From NCBI GenBank assembly GCA_951828385.1, contig OX639973.1:1612001-1676000 (forward strand): 64,000 bases of DNA, given 5' to 3'. Below, piece after piece: positions 9,341 to 16,878 of this stretch. Under the pieces are notes generated by a model. The model made no database searches. It was given only the letters and a program-made list of their open reading frames with translations, and was not told the DNA's origin. Every line of letters starts with the position of its first letter. Within the stretch, counting starts at the first letter, position 1. The DNA is from an uncultured Poribacteria bacterium (GTDB taxonomy: Bacteria; Poribacteria; WGA-4E; WGA-3G). Made by a program: the position numbers and the translations under genes.

Positions 9341-10072
9341 TTATGAAGCCTCCAAAATCTGTTTCACCCGTTCCAAATCGGCCGGAACATCAACCCCAAT
9401 AAGTGGCGTATCCGTTTCGACGACATGAATCGGGACACCGTTTTCCAAAAACCGTAACTGTTCTAAACCCTCTGCCAGTTCATAGGGTGTACTGTCCCAC
9501 CCTGTGAAAGCGAGAAGCTGCTCGCGCCGGTAAGCGTACAACCCGACATGCCGATATACAGGAAATTTATGGAGTTCGCTGTCAGGGACTTTGCCGGGCA
9601 TAGAGGCACGTGAAAAGTATAATGCGTTGCCCTGGAGATCTGTAACAACTTTTACGACGTTGATATCCCGATAATCTATAGCAGTTTTAACCCGCTGTTT
9701 TAATGTGCAAACCTGGACCTCTGGGTTGTCAAGGAGCGGTTGCAGCATCAAGTCTATCTGGGCAGGTTTGAGTAACGGCTCGTCCCCCTGAATATTGGCG
9801 ACAATATCACATCTCAACCGCTCTGCGACAACAGCGACGCGTTCGGTCCCGGTTTCGCACGCACCGGTCATCTCAACGTTTCCACCGAATTCGGTTACAG
9901 CGTCGTAAATTCGCTCGTCATCCGTTGCGACAATCACTGCATCCAGTGTTTCCGAACGACAGGCACTTTCATAAACATGCTGCACCATCGGCTTGCCGAG
10001 AAGATCCACCAATGGCTTCCCCTCAAAACGGCTGGAGGCATAGCGAGCCGGGATAATTCCTACACTTTGCAA
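9341..10072 (-). CDS. kdsB: 3-deoxy-manno-octulosonate cytidylyltransferase (CMP-KDO synthetase)
   Basis: 243 residues. Activates KDO with CTP for lipopolysaccharide core synthesis. The N-terminus IIPARYASSRFEGKPL is the nucleotide-binding signature, and NIQGDEPLL and the FSRASMP region are also typical. The start is TTG at 10070-10072, preceded by GGGAG at good distance; there is no ATG alternative in frame. First gene of the minus operon, with a promoter just upstream. Direct evidence for an LPS-bearing outer membrane. Confidence 0.96.
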   Translation of the reverse strand: MQSVGIIPARYASSRFEGKPLVDLLGKPMVQHVYESACRSETLDAVIVATDDERIYDAVTEFGGNVEMTGACETGTERVAVVAERLRCDIVANIQGDEPLLKPAQIDLMLQPLLDNPEVQVCTLKQRVKTAIDYRDINVVKVVTDLQGNALYFSRASMPGKVPDSELHKFPVYRHVGLYAYRREQLLAFTGWDSTPYELAEGLEQLRFLENGVPIHVVETDTPLIGVDVPADLERVKQILEAS

Positions 10073-10121
10073 CCTGAGCTCCCTTTCGATACCTTAGATT
10101 TTTCTATCTATATCCTAAATC

Positions 10122-10150
10122 AGTTTACCGCAAAGCGAAGTTAAAATCAA
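10122..10150 (-). promoter_or_regulatory. Promoter for the kdsB-pyrG-larA-larA-dctQM operon
   Basis: On the minus strand TTGATT (10150-10145), a 17-bp spacer and TAAACT (10127-10122). It lies about 50 bp before the kdsB start and fits the pattern of other promoters in the window. Confidence 0.5.
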
Positions 10151-10168
10151 GAAAATTTTAGATTTCTG

Positions 10169-10198
10169 TTGCACATATAAATAGAAAAATGGTAAACT
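10169..10198 (+). promoter_or_regulatory. Possible promoter for the LamG gene cluster
   Basis: TTGCAC (10169-10174), 18-bp spacer, TAAACT (10193-10198), about 65 bp before the first LamG gene. Only moderately close to consensus and in AT-rich DNA, so tentative. Confidence 0.3.
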
Positions 10199-10263
10199 TT
10201 TAATACGAGTAGGCGTTTGGAAAAAAACAAACGAACAATTCGTTAGTTAAAGGAGATTTTGAC

Positions 10264-11109
10264 ATGAAACGCAATTTATCTATAATATCGGCTTGCAAGC
10301 TGCACCCTTATCTCGTGTGCTTGCTTCTGATATCCACTCTCTGTCTATACACGACAGTTGAAATTCAGACGGTATCCGCCAATATCTTAGATCCAGATTT
10401 AGTACTGTATTTCGACTATGAAGACTTCGACGGAGATACCGTCGTCGAAAAATCTGGACACGGGTACGACGGCGCAATTAATGGGAAGGTCACACAGTCG
10501 GACGACGGCAAGTTTGGAAAAGCTGCGGAATTTACATCGGGTAGTTTTCTTGATTTAGACGGCCCGAATATAGACCCTGACCATATTCCTACCGAGGGAA
10601 TGAGTGTTGTGGCGTGGATCAACGTTGATAACGTCACAGATATGGCGATTTTCAACGCCCGCGCAGGCGATGGCACGTGGCTTGTACACCCAGAAGCACG
10701 TGGCGATGGAAATTATCGTTGGCTCAATCGGGGTCCCAACCCCAATAGGACGATATTTGATATCCGGGCAGGGAACAACAAAGCCAAAGAATGGATACAT
10801 TACGCTGGCACGTACAGTCGCGCGGACGCATTAGCTGTTCTCTACATCAACGGCAAAAATGTTGGTGAAGAAGCGGCGCGCCTTGACACGCCTATCGCAG
10901 GCGATTGGGATCAGGGGGCACGCGTCGGCTATAACATTGACAACAACCGACCTTTCGCCGGACTAATGGATGAACTTAACGTCTGGAAACGCGGCTTAAC
11001 TGAAGAAGAAGTCAATTCTATCATGAACGATGGTATTGAAGAATTTTTCGCCGTAGAGGCGGAAGGCAAACTGGCGACGACTTGGGGAAAACTTAAGGTA
11101 TCAAAGTAG
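10264..11109 (+). CDS. Secreted LamG-domain protein, paralogue 1
   Basis: 281 residues with an AAAGGAG ribosome site. Residues 1-40 are a signal peptide with a hydrophobic core and a likely cut after VSA. Residues about 45-250 form a LamG/concanavalin-like fold: DPDLVLYFDYEDF start, AWINVDNV strand, HYAGTYSRADALAVLYING and FAGLMDELNVWKRGLTEEEV, all typical of LamG_3 domains. The last residues (GKLATTWGKLK) form a motif shared with the other LamG genes here. Such proteins usually bind glycans or other surface ligands outside the cell. First of three tandem copies. Confidence 0.88.
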   Translation: MKRNLSIISACKLHPYLVCLLLISTLCLYTTVEIQTVSANILDPDLVLYFDYEDFDGDTVVEKSGHGYDGAINGKVTQSDDGKFGKAAEFTSGSFLDLDGPNIDPDHIPTEGMSVVAWINVDNVTDMAIFNARAGDGTWLVHPEARGDGNYRWLNRGPNPNRTIFDIRAGNNKAKEWIHYAGTYSRADALAVLYINGKNVGEEAARLDTPIAGDWDQGARVGYNIDNNRPFAGLMDELNVWKRGLTEEEVNSIMNDGIEEFFAVEAEGKLATTWGKLKVSK

Positions 11110-11149
11110 AATGAAAAAGGGATGATTCATCTAAAGGGGGCCTTAAAAA

Positions 11150-11995
11150 ATGAAACGGAATCTGATATTTACAAGACCGATTTTCAAACTAACGCCTTAT
11201 CTGATGTGCTTACTTCTCATAAGCACGCTCTGTCTGCTTATAGCAGAAATGCAGGACGTATCCGCTGAAGCTTTAGATCCGGATTTGGTCCTGTATTTTG
11301 ATTACGAAGACTTCGAGGGCGGTACCGTCCTTGAAAAGTCCGGACGCGGGTACGATGGTGAGATTGAGGGCAAGGTCACACAATCCGATGATGGGAAGTT
11401 TGGGAAAGCCGCCCTTTTTGAAGCCGGCAGCTTCCTTGATTTAGATGGCCCCAATGTTGATCCTGATGATATTCCTACTGAAGGTATGAGTATCGTCGCG
11501 TGGATTAACGTTGAAGCCATATCGGATATGGCGATTTTCAACGCACGCGCAGCCGATGGCACGTGGCTTGTACACCCAGAAGCACGTGGCGATGGAAATT
11601 ATCGTTGGCTCAATCGGGGTCCTAACCCTAATAGAACGATATTTGATATCCGAGCAGGTAAAAACGTAGCCAACGAATGGCAGCATTACGCAGGCACGTA
11701 CAGTCGCGCGGACGCATTAGCCGTTCTCTACATCAACGGCAAAAATGTCGGTGAAGAAGCGGCGCGCCTTGATACGCCTATCGCAGATAACTGGGGGCAG
11801 GGCGCACGTGTCGGCTTCAACATTGACAATAAACGTCCTTTTACCGGACTGATGGATGAGCTTAACGTCTGGAAACGCGGCTTAACAGAGGAAGAAGTCA
11901 ATGCTATTATGAACGATGGTGTTGACGCGTTTCTCTCTGTGGAAGCGCGCGGCAAACTGGCGACTACATGGGGAAAACTTAAGGCTTCAAAGTAA
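11150..11995 (+). CDS. Secreted LamG-domain protein, paralogue 2
   Basis: 281 residues, same plan as its neighbours: signal peptide (about 1-40), one LamG domain, and the GKLATTWGKLK tail. Long nucleotide tracts are identical to paralogue 1 around the HPEARGDGNYRW segment, which points to recent duplication or gene conversion. Ribosome site AAAGGGGG. The 5' leader carries ttcatctaaagg, also present before paralogue 3, so the duplicated unit includes upstream DNA. Confidence 0.88.
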   Translation: MKRNLIFTRPIFKLTPYLMCLLLISTLCLLIAEMQDVSAEALDPDLVLYFDYEDFEGGTVLEKSGRGYDGEIEGKVTQSDDGKFGKAALFEAGSFLDLDGPNVDPDDIPTEGMSIVAWINVEAISDMAIFNARAADGTWLVHPEARGDGNYRWLNRGPNPNRTIFDIRAGKNVANEWQHYAGTYSRADALAVLYINGKNVGEEAARLDTPIADNWGQGARVGFNIDNKRPFTGLMDELNVWKRGLTEEEVNAIMNDGVDAFLSVEARGKLATTWGKLKASK

Positions 11996-12155
11996 GGTGT
12001 AACTCATGAAAGTGGAAAGAGATTCAATCCACTTCTCCTTTGGCACGTCATTAGATTATTTGTAACAGATCAGTGGCGTGCCTCTCATATTCGCGTAAAT
12101 TCTAAGCTGTTGTAAAAAAGTAAAAAATGGTTCATCTAAAGGAGGATTTCAAAAG

Positions 12156-12980
12156 ATGCAACGCAACTTTACACTAACTTCTTATCTGGTGTGCTTACTT
12201 CTGGTAGGTGCTCTCTGTATGCTTACAGCAGAAGTTCAGGACGTATCCGCTCAGATTTTAGATCCGGATTTGGTCCTGTATTTCGACTATGAAGACTTTG
12301 ACGGAACTACCGTTCTTGAAAAGTCCGGACGTAACTACGATGGCGAGATTAATGGCGATGTCACACAATCCAATGACGGGAAATTCGGGAAAGCCGCCCA
12401 ATTCGCAGCCGGCAGCTTCCTTGATTTAGACGGCTCCAATGTCAAGGCTGAGGACATCCCCACCGAAGGCATGAGTCTTCTCGCGTGGATTAACGTCGAA
12501 TCCGTATCGGATATGGCACTTTTCAACGCTCGCGCAACCGATGGCACGTGGCTTATACACCCAGAAGCACGTGGCGACGGAAATTTTCGTTGGCTCAATC
12601 GGGGACCTAACCCTGGTAGGACGATATTTGATATCCGTGCTGGCGAAAACAAAGCCAATGAATGGCAGCATTATGCAGGCACGTACAGTCGCGCTGACGG
12701 ATTAGCCGTTCTCTACATCAACGGTGAAAAGGTCGGTGAAGAAGCGGCGCGCCTTGACACGGCTATTGCAGACAACTGGGGACAGGGCGCACGCGTTGGC
12801 GTTAACATTGACGACAACCGACCTTTCACTGGACTGATGGACGACCTCAACCTCTGGAAACGCGGTCTATCAGCGGAAGAGGTTAATGATATCATGAACA
12901 ACGGCCTTGGCGCAACACTCACCGCAGTAGAGGCACAAGGCAAACTCGCAACTACCTGGGGTAGGCTCAAAGCAAACTAA
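12156..12980 (+). CDS. Secreted LamG-domain protein, paralogue 3
   Basis: 274 residues with an ideal AAAGGAGG ribosome site. Signal peptide (about 1-33, cut near VSA), one LamG domain, and the tail GKLATTWGRLKAN. More diverged than copies 1 and 2 but plainly the same family. The 160 bp before it contain the shared ttcatctaaagg leader. Probable cell-surface or secreted ligand-binding protein. Confidence 0.87.
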   Translation: MQRNFTLTSYLVCLLLVGALCMLTAEVQDVSAQILDPDLVLYFDYEDFDGTTVLEKSGRNYDGEINGDVTQSNDGKFGKAAQFAAGSFLDLDGSNVKAEDIPTEGMSLLAWINVESVSDMALFNARATDGTWLIHPEARGDGNFRWLNRGPNPGRTIFDIRAGENKANEWQHYAGTYSRADGLAVLYINGEKVGEEAARLDTAIADNWGQGARVGVNIDDNRPFTGLMDDLNLWKRGLSAEEVNDIMNNGLGATLTAVEAQGKLATTWGRLKAN

Positions 12981-13011
12981 CGAAAATGGGATAAGTTCAA
13001 CCATTTTCTGG

Positions 13012-13036
13012 TAGGCGCGCTGCATCAGCGCGCCTA
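13012..13036. repeat. REP-like palindrome after the LamG cluster
   Basis: A perfect 10-bp stem (arms 13012-13021 and 13027-13036) around GCATC, with the sequence type TAGGCGCGCT...AGCGCGCCTA. No T run follows, so it is not a canonical terminator, though it may stabilise or end the LamG transcript. Related palindromes occur elsewhere in the window. Confidence 0.7.
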
Positions 13037-13080
13037 TCAAATTTGTGGAAATTTATTTTTACCGAAAGGAGTTATTTTTG

Positions 13081-14040
13081 ATGTTTAAGAAATGTTTTTG
13101 TGTTTATTTGTTAGTATTGTCCTTTATGCTAGCGGGGTGTGTTCCGTCGAAAAGTGGTTTAATGGAAGAAGCCGTTAAACAGGGTGGGCAAGTTGCCAAA
13201 GAAAAAGTGCGTGCGGATGCTCAAAAAGAGGAAGCAAAGATGCGTGCCGAGGCTGAGATAGCCAAAGAACAAGAGCGCACCGAAGCTGCAAAAGTGCGTG
13301 CGGATGCTCAAAAAGAGGAAGCAAAGATGCGTGCCGAGGCTGAGATAGCCAAAGAACAAGAGCGCACCGAAGCTGCAAAAGTGCGTGCGGATGCGGAAGT
13401 CGCAAAGGAACAGAAGCGGACGGAAGCCTCACAAGCGCGTGCCGATGCTGAGGTTACCAAAGCACAGATCCGCGCCGATGCCGACGTGACAAGGGAAAAA
13501 ACGCGTGCTGATGTTCAGGTGAAAACCTCGCAGATCCGTGCGGATGCGGAAATCCGTGAGGCTCAGATCCGTGCTTATGCTGAAATCGTCAAATCGAAAA
13601 TAGGAGCTGATGTTTCAAAGACACAGGCTTATACAGATTTAGAAAAGGCGAAAATCTTGATGAAAGCCGATACGGAGAAGGCTCGAATTCTCGCAGAGGC
13701 TTCTGTAGAAGCGGCAAAACTACAAGCACTGGTTGGTGCGGTTGAGGCGAAGTTGCAGGCGAAAACGGACTCAGAGCGTATTGAAGCTGCGAAACAGGTT
13801 AGGATCGCAGAAGCAGCGGTTCTCACGGAGATTACGAAGGCTCGCGTTCCAGTTGAAATAGCCGAAGCAGAAGCGGCAGCTGCTGTTGCCAAAGAGCGCG
13901 TCCCCGTTGAGATTGCTCAGGCGGAAGCAGCCGTTGAGGTTATCAAAACAATAGCAGCAGCGGAAACCGAAAAGGAATTGATACAGTCCGCAGCTACAGT
14001 GGCAGCGATTCAAATTCTAACGGAAATTGATGAGAATTAA
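13081..14040 (+). CDS. Lipoprotein with long alanine-rich helical (RADAE-type) repeats
   Basis: 319 residues from ATG 13081, chosen because GAAAGGAG precedes it and the lipoprotein signal starts there. The signal ends in the lipobox LAGC, so Cys20 would be lipidated. The rest is a continuous helix-forming repeat of the type RADAEVAKEQ, with regular charge spacing that suggests a long coiled coil or single helix. Two 29-residue units are identical in DNA as well as protein. A structural or tether protein between membranes or wall is plausible; no enzyme motif is seen. Confidence 0.8.
   Translation: MFKKCFCVYLLVLSFMLAGCVPSKSGLMEEAVKQGGQVAKEKVRADAQKEEAKMRAEAEIAKEQERTEAAKVRADAQKEEAKMRAEAEIAKEQERTEAAKVRADAEVAKEQKRTEASQARADAEVTKAQIRADADVTREKTRADVQVKTSQIRADAEIREAQIRAYAEIVKSKIGADVSKTQAYTDLEKAKILMKADTEKARILAEASVEAAKLQALVGAVEAKLQAKTDSERIEAAKQVRIAEAAVLTEITKARVPVEIAEAEAAAAVAKERVPVEIAQAEAAVEVIKTIAAAETEKELIQSAATVAAIQILTEIDEN
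13207..13380 (+). repeat. Two exact 87-bp tandem copies inside the lipoprotein gene
   Basis: Bases 13207-13293 and 13294-13380 are identical; a third, diverged unit begins at 13381. The unit is 29 codons, so copy number changes keep the frame. Confidence 0.95.
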
Positions 14041-14084
14041 GACGAAAGTCAGTGCAAGTGTTTCGCTGTTTTTCTATGATACCC

Positions 14085-14218
14085 CTTCGTCAAATGACGA
14101 AGCCTCACCAGTGATCTGTCCCTTACGTAAAAATACGAAGGTCCCTCGATGATCGCAACTCGCTATTTGGCGACTTGAAAAAAGGATAAAATACCCTTCG
14201 TCATTTGACGAAAGGGTA
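14085..14218. repeat. Pair of related palindromes in the 227-bp gap before the sulfatase
   Basis: 14085-14102 is CTTCGTCA-AA-TGACGAAG, a perfect 8-bp stem. 14192-14218 contains the same core (TTCGTCA-TT-TGACGAA) with arms extended to TACCC/GGGTA and one extra A. They lie about 90 bp apart. Possible mobile-element ends, REP pair or regulator sites. Confidence 0.7.
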
Positions 14219-14267
14219 CAGTCTCGCGAAAATCCACATTGTGTAAGTCCTGAGGAGAAAAGGACAC

Positions 14268-15713
14268 ATGGAAAATCAACCCAATATACTCTGGATTTGT
14301 AGTGACCAACAGCGCTTTGATTCATTAGGTTGTTACGGAAATCCATTTGTCCAGACACCACATTTGGACAAGTTGGCACAAGAAGGTGTCCTCCTTGAAC
14401 ACGCATATTCACAAAGTCCGGTCTGCACACCAAGCCGAGCCAGCTTTCTCACCGGACGGTACCCACGCACAACACGATGCAGGCAAAACGGACAGGCAAT
14501 CCCACCCGATGAAGTGCTGGTGACGAAACTGCTCCGTGATGCCGGATATGTCTGCGGTTTAGCCGGTAAATTACATCTCGCTCCCTGTAACCCGCGCGTC
14601 TGCAAAGGAACAGAAGCACGAATTGACGATGGCTATGATCAGTTCTTCTGGTCACACGATCCGGGTGACGCTTGGTTCACACACGATTATATCCAATGGT
14701 TACACGATAAAGGACTCCGCCGAGATAGCAAACCGTTCCAAGAATCGAAATACGTCCAAGTGATTCCGTCAGAAGAACACAGCCAAACTACATGGTCCAT
14801 TGAGCGGGCAATGTCATTTATCGGAAGCGCAGAACGTTTCAAACAACCGTGGCTCTTCTCGTTGAATATGTTTGACCCTCACCACGCATTCGATCCGCCG
14901 GTAGCAGCATTGGAACGCTACCGCGATGTACTCGATGATATTCCGCTGCCTAATTATGTTGAAGGTGAACTGCAAAATAAACCGATCTGGCAACAGATTG
15001 ACCACGGCGGTGCTTACGGCAACAAGTCTGGATACCCCTATACCGAAATGAGCGACACAGATCACCGGTGGGTACGCGCCGCATATTGGGCGATGATTGA
15101 TGTCATTGATACACAGATCGGTCGTTTGCTGGACTTTTTGAAAGAGACCGGTCAACGCGAGAATACAATTGTCATTTTCACATCCGACCACGGCGAGATG
15201 CTCGGCGACCACGGTATCTATCTAAAGGGACCCTACTTTTACGAACCCGCTGTCCGTGTGCCGTTGATTATTTCTGGACCCGGAATGCTGAACAATGGAG
15301 CACGTTCAGATGCTCTGGTAGAATTAGTAGATCTGGCACCGACACTGCTTGAGGCAAGCGATCTGGAACCTTATGCCGGTATGCAGGGACAGAGTCTATT
15401 GCCACTGCTGGCGGGCGAAATAGCGTTAGATACACACCGCGATGATGTCTATTGCGAGTATTACAACGCTATGGGATGGCACACGGAACCTGCCGCACAT
15501 GCCACTATGGTGCGGAGCAGACAGCATAAGATTGTCGTTGCCCACGGGACAGGCGGTGGAGAACTCTACAGTCTGGATTCGGATCCGCAAGAGACGAACA
15601 ATCTCTGGGATTCCCCTGACTGCACGGCTATTAGATTGAAAATGCAGGAGCGAGTTATGGATCGGATGGCTTGGACGGTGGATCCGCTTCCTGAGCGTCA
15701 GGCGCCGTGGTAG
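14268..15713 (+). CDS. Type I sulfatase (formylglycine-dependent)
   Basis: 481 residues. Hydrolyses sulfate esters, probably of sulfated glycans. The signature SPVCTPSRASFLTGRYP is complete: Cys53 would be converted to formylglycine, and Arg57 follows in the CxPxR motif. Metal motifs CSDQQRFD near the N-terminus and FTSDHGEMLGDHG near residue 300 are present. No signal peptide is evident, so it may act in the cytoplasm, or the maturing enzyme and export lie elsewhere. GAGGAG-like ribosome site before ATG. Its last 59 bp overlap the convergent HTH gene. Confidence 0.95.
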   Translation: MENQPNILWICSDQQRFDSLGCYGNPFVQTPHLDKLAQEGVLLEHAYSQSPVCTPSRASFLTGRYPRTTRCRQNGQAIPPDEVLVTKLLRDAGYVCGLAGKLHLAPCNPRVCKGTEARIDDGYDQFFWSHDPGDAWFTHDYIQWLHDKGLRRDSKPFQESKYVQVIPSEEHSQTTWSIERAMSFIGSAERFKQPWLFSLNMFDPHHAFDPPVAALERYRDVLDDIPLPNYVEGELQNKPIWQQIDHGGAYGNKSGYPYTEMSDTDHRWVRAAYWAMIDVIDTQIGRLLDFLKETGQRENTIVIFTSDHGEMLGDHGIYLKGPYFYEPAVRVPLIISGPGMLNNGARSDALVELVDLAPTLLEASDLEPYAGMQGQSLLPLLAGEIALDTHRDDVYCEYYNAMGWHTEPAAHATMVRSRQHKIVVAHGTGGGELYSLDSDPQETNNLWDSPDCTAIRLKMQERVMDRMAWTVDPLPERQAPW

Positions 15714-15945
15714 TCTCTGAAAGCGAAAACGCGTCGAGGAGTTCAGTGAGATAATCGTCTTCTGAAAGCAATTCCCTATTGGCGCGGAGACTCGCTTCAT
15801 GGAACCGATAATCGTTTTTGCCGAGTCGATAGTAACACTGCAGGTGTTCAGCGTCAACTGCCCATTTGAGGACTTCAGGTGAGATATCGAGCGTCGCTGC
15901 CGCCTCTTCCAGATTATACTCAACCACGGCATTGCGGATTTGCAT
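15655..15945 (-). CDS. Small helix-turn-helix-like protein
   Basis: 96 residues. Residues about 11-45 (LEEAAATLDISPEVLKWAV) look like an excisionase/MerR-type DNA-binding helix-turn-helix. The C-terminal third is acidic and Pro-rich. Reality is supported by GGAGAT 6 bp before ATG and a TTGACC-N17-TATAAT promoter further upstream. The longer overlapping frame at 15426-15992 is a shadow. It converges on and overlaps the sulfatase gene by 59 bp. A local regulator is possible. Confidence 0.6.
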   Translation of the reverse strand: MQIRNAVVEYNLEEAAATLDISPEVLKWAVDAEHLQCYYRLGKNDYRFHEASLRANRELLSEDDYLTELLDAFSLSETTTAPDAQEADPPSKPSDP

Positions 15946-15995
15946 CTTTTTATCTCCAATGTGCTATTGTAATACAGGATTTCGCGCCTCACGAA

Positions 15996-16024
15996 ATTAT
16001 AAGAGATACAACGTCATAGGTCAA
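15996..16024 (-). promoter_or_regulatory. Promoter for the HTH gene
   Basis: On the minus strand TTGACC (16024-16019), 17-bp spacer, TATAAT (16001-15996), about 50 bp before the ATG at 15945. Confidence 0.65.
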
Positions 16025-16037
16025 GCAGAATTTCATA

Positions 16038-16655
16038 ATGCAGTATAGGTATGTTAGTTACATCTTCGCGAGAGGCTTTAAACCGTGGCTTATATGTGTT
16101 ACGGTTTTCTGCACTTTCATAACAGGATTAGAAACGAATGCCGAAAATTTCCTGTCACGCTGGGACCAAACACTCTTTGATCGTATCTACGATGCACCAC
16201 CACGTCAGGAACCGTTATGGACAGGCATGGAAGGAATCACAGAGCTCGGAGACTATCGAGGCGTGATGGGTGTCTCAATTCTTCTTATGGCGTATGGAAA
16301 CGAATCACATCGGGAAACTGGAAGACTTTTGTCTTCGGCATACATAGGATCGGGAATCATAACGTATGGTATGAAAAGATTGATTGGGAGAAAACGACCA
16401 CTTGATGAAACACTCGGGAACCCAGCAATGCCATCAGGGCATGCATCCATTACGTTCAGTGTTGCGACAATTTTAGGGTATCGGTATCCGAAATGGCGAA
16501 TTCCACTCTATATCGGTGCGGGACTCGTTAGTTTCTCACGGGTCTATTTAGGACGACATTATACTTCAGATGTTGTCGTCGGTGCAGCAATCGGTACCGC
16601 GACGGGAGTACTCGTTTGGCATAACCGCGCCACATTGTTAAAATGGGAGTTTTAG
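16038..16655 (+). CDS. PAP2-type phosphatase, membrane protein
   Basis: 205 residues. The three-part PAP2 active site is complete: KRLIGRKRP (K-x6-RP), PSGHA, and SRVYLGRHYTSDVVVG (SRx5Hx3D). Family members dephosphorylate lipid phosphates such as undecaprenyl pyrophosphate or phosphatidic acid at the membrane. An N-terminal hydrophobic segment (about 17-32) and hydrophobic stretches around the motifs support membrane placement. No good ribosome site before ATG 16038, so the exact start is uncertain. The mobile element begins right after its stop. Confidence 0.88.
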   Translation: MQYRYVSYIFARGFKPWLICVTVFCTFITGLETNAENFLSRWDQTLFDRIYDAPPRQEPLWTGMEGITELGDYRGVMGVSILLMAYGNESHRETGRLLSSAYIGSGIITYGMKRLIGRKRPLDETLGNPAMPSGHASITFSVATILGYRYPKWRIPLYIGAGLVSFSRVYLGRHYTSDVVVGAAIGTATGVLVWHNRATLLKWEF

Positions 16656-16728
16656 CACTCCCCCGTCAAGCCCCCTGCCTTTAGGTAGGGGATGTAGACG
16701 GGCATTGCGTTTGAAACTCAAAATAGAT

Positions 16729-16757
16729 TTGACATTGCACGAAAAATGTTGTATCAT
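16729..16757 (+). promoter_or_regulatory. Promoter of the tnpB leader
   Basis: TTGACA (16729-16734), 17-bp spacer, TATCAT (16752-16757). Transcription would start near 16764 and include the leader stem-loop before tnpB. Confidence 0.6.
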
Positions 16758-16771
16758 TACAGTATCAAGTT

Positions 16772-16837
16772 GGCAGACATACAGAGCGTTACCGCCCCTT
16801 CCGAGTAACGGGCGGGGCCCCCGGTAACGTGTCTGCC
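16772..16837 (+). promoter_or_regulatory. Large stem-loop in the tnpB 5' leader
   Basis: GGCAGACA (16772-16779) pairs with TGTCTGCC (16830-16837), and inside it CGTTACCG pairs with CGGTAACG; the loop holds a further CCGCCC/GGGCGG stem. The structure ends about 40 bp before tnpB and may control its expression. Confidence 0.6.
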
Positions 16838-16878
16838 TCCGACTCTGTAGGGGATAACCGCTTGAGACTTGATAATCC

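Noticed and set aside
13159-13432. Minus-strand frames of 66 and 85 codons within the helical lipoprotein gene
   Set aside because: They exist only because the 87-bp repeat is open in several frames.
15426-15992. 188-codon minus-strand frame over the sulfatase end
   Set aside because: Competes with the 96-residue HTH frame, which has the ribosome site and promoter spacing; it runs deep into the sulfatase gene.
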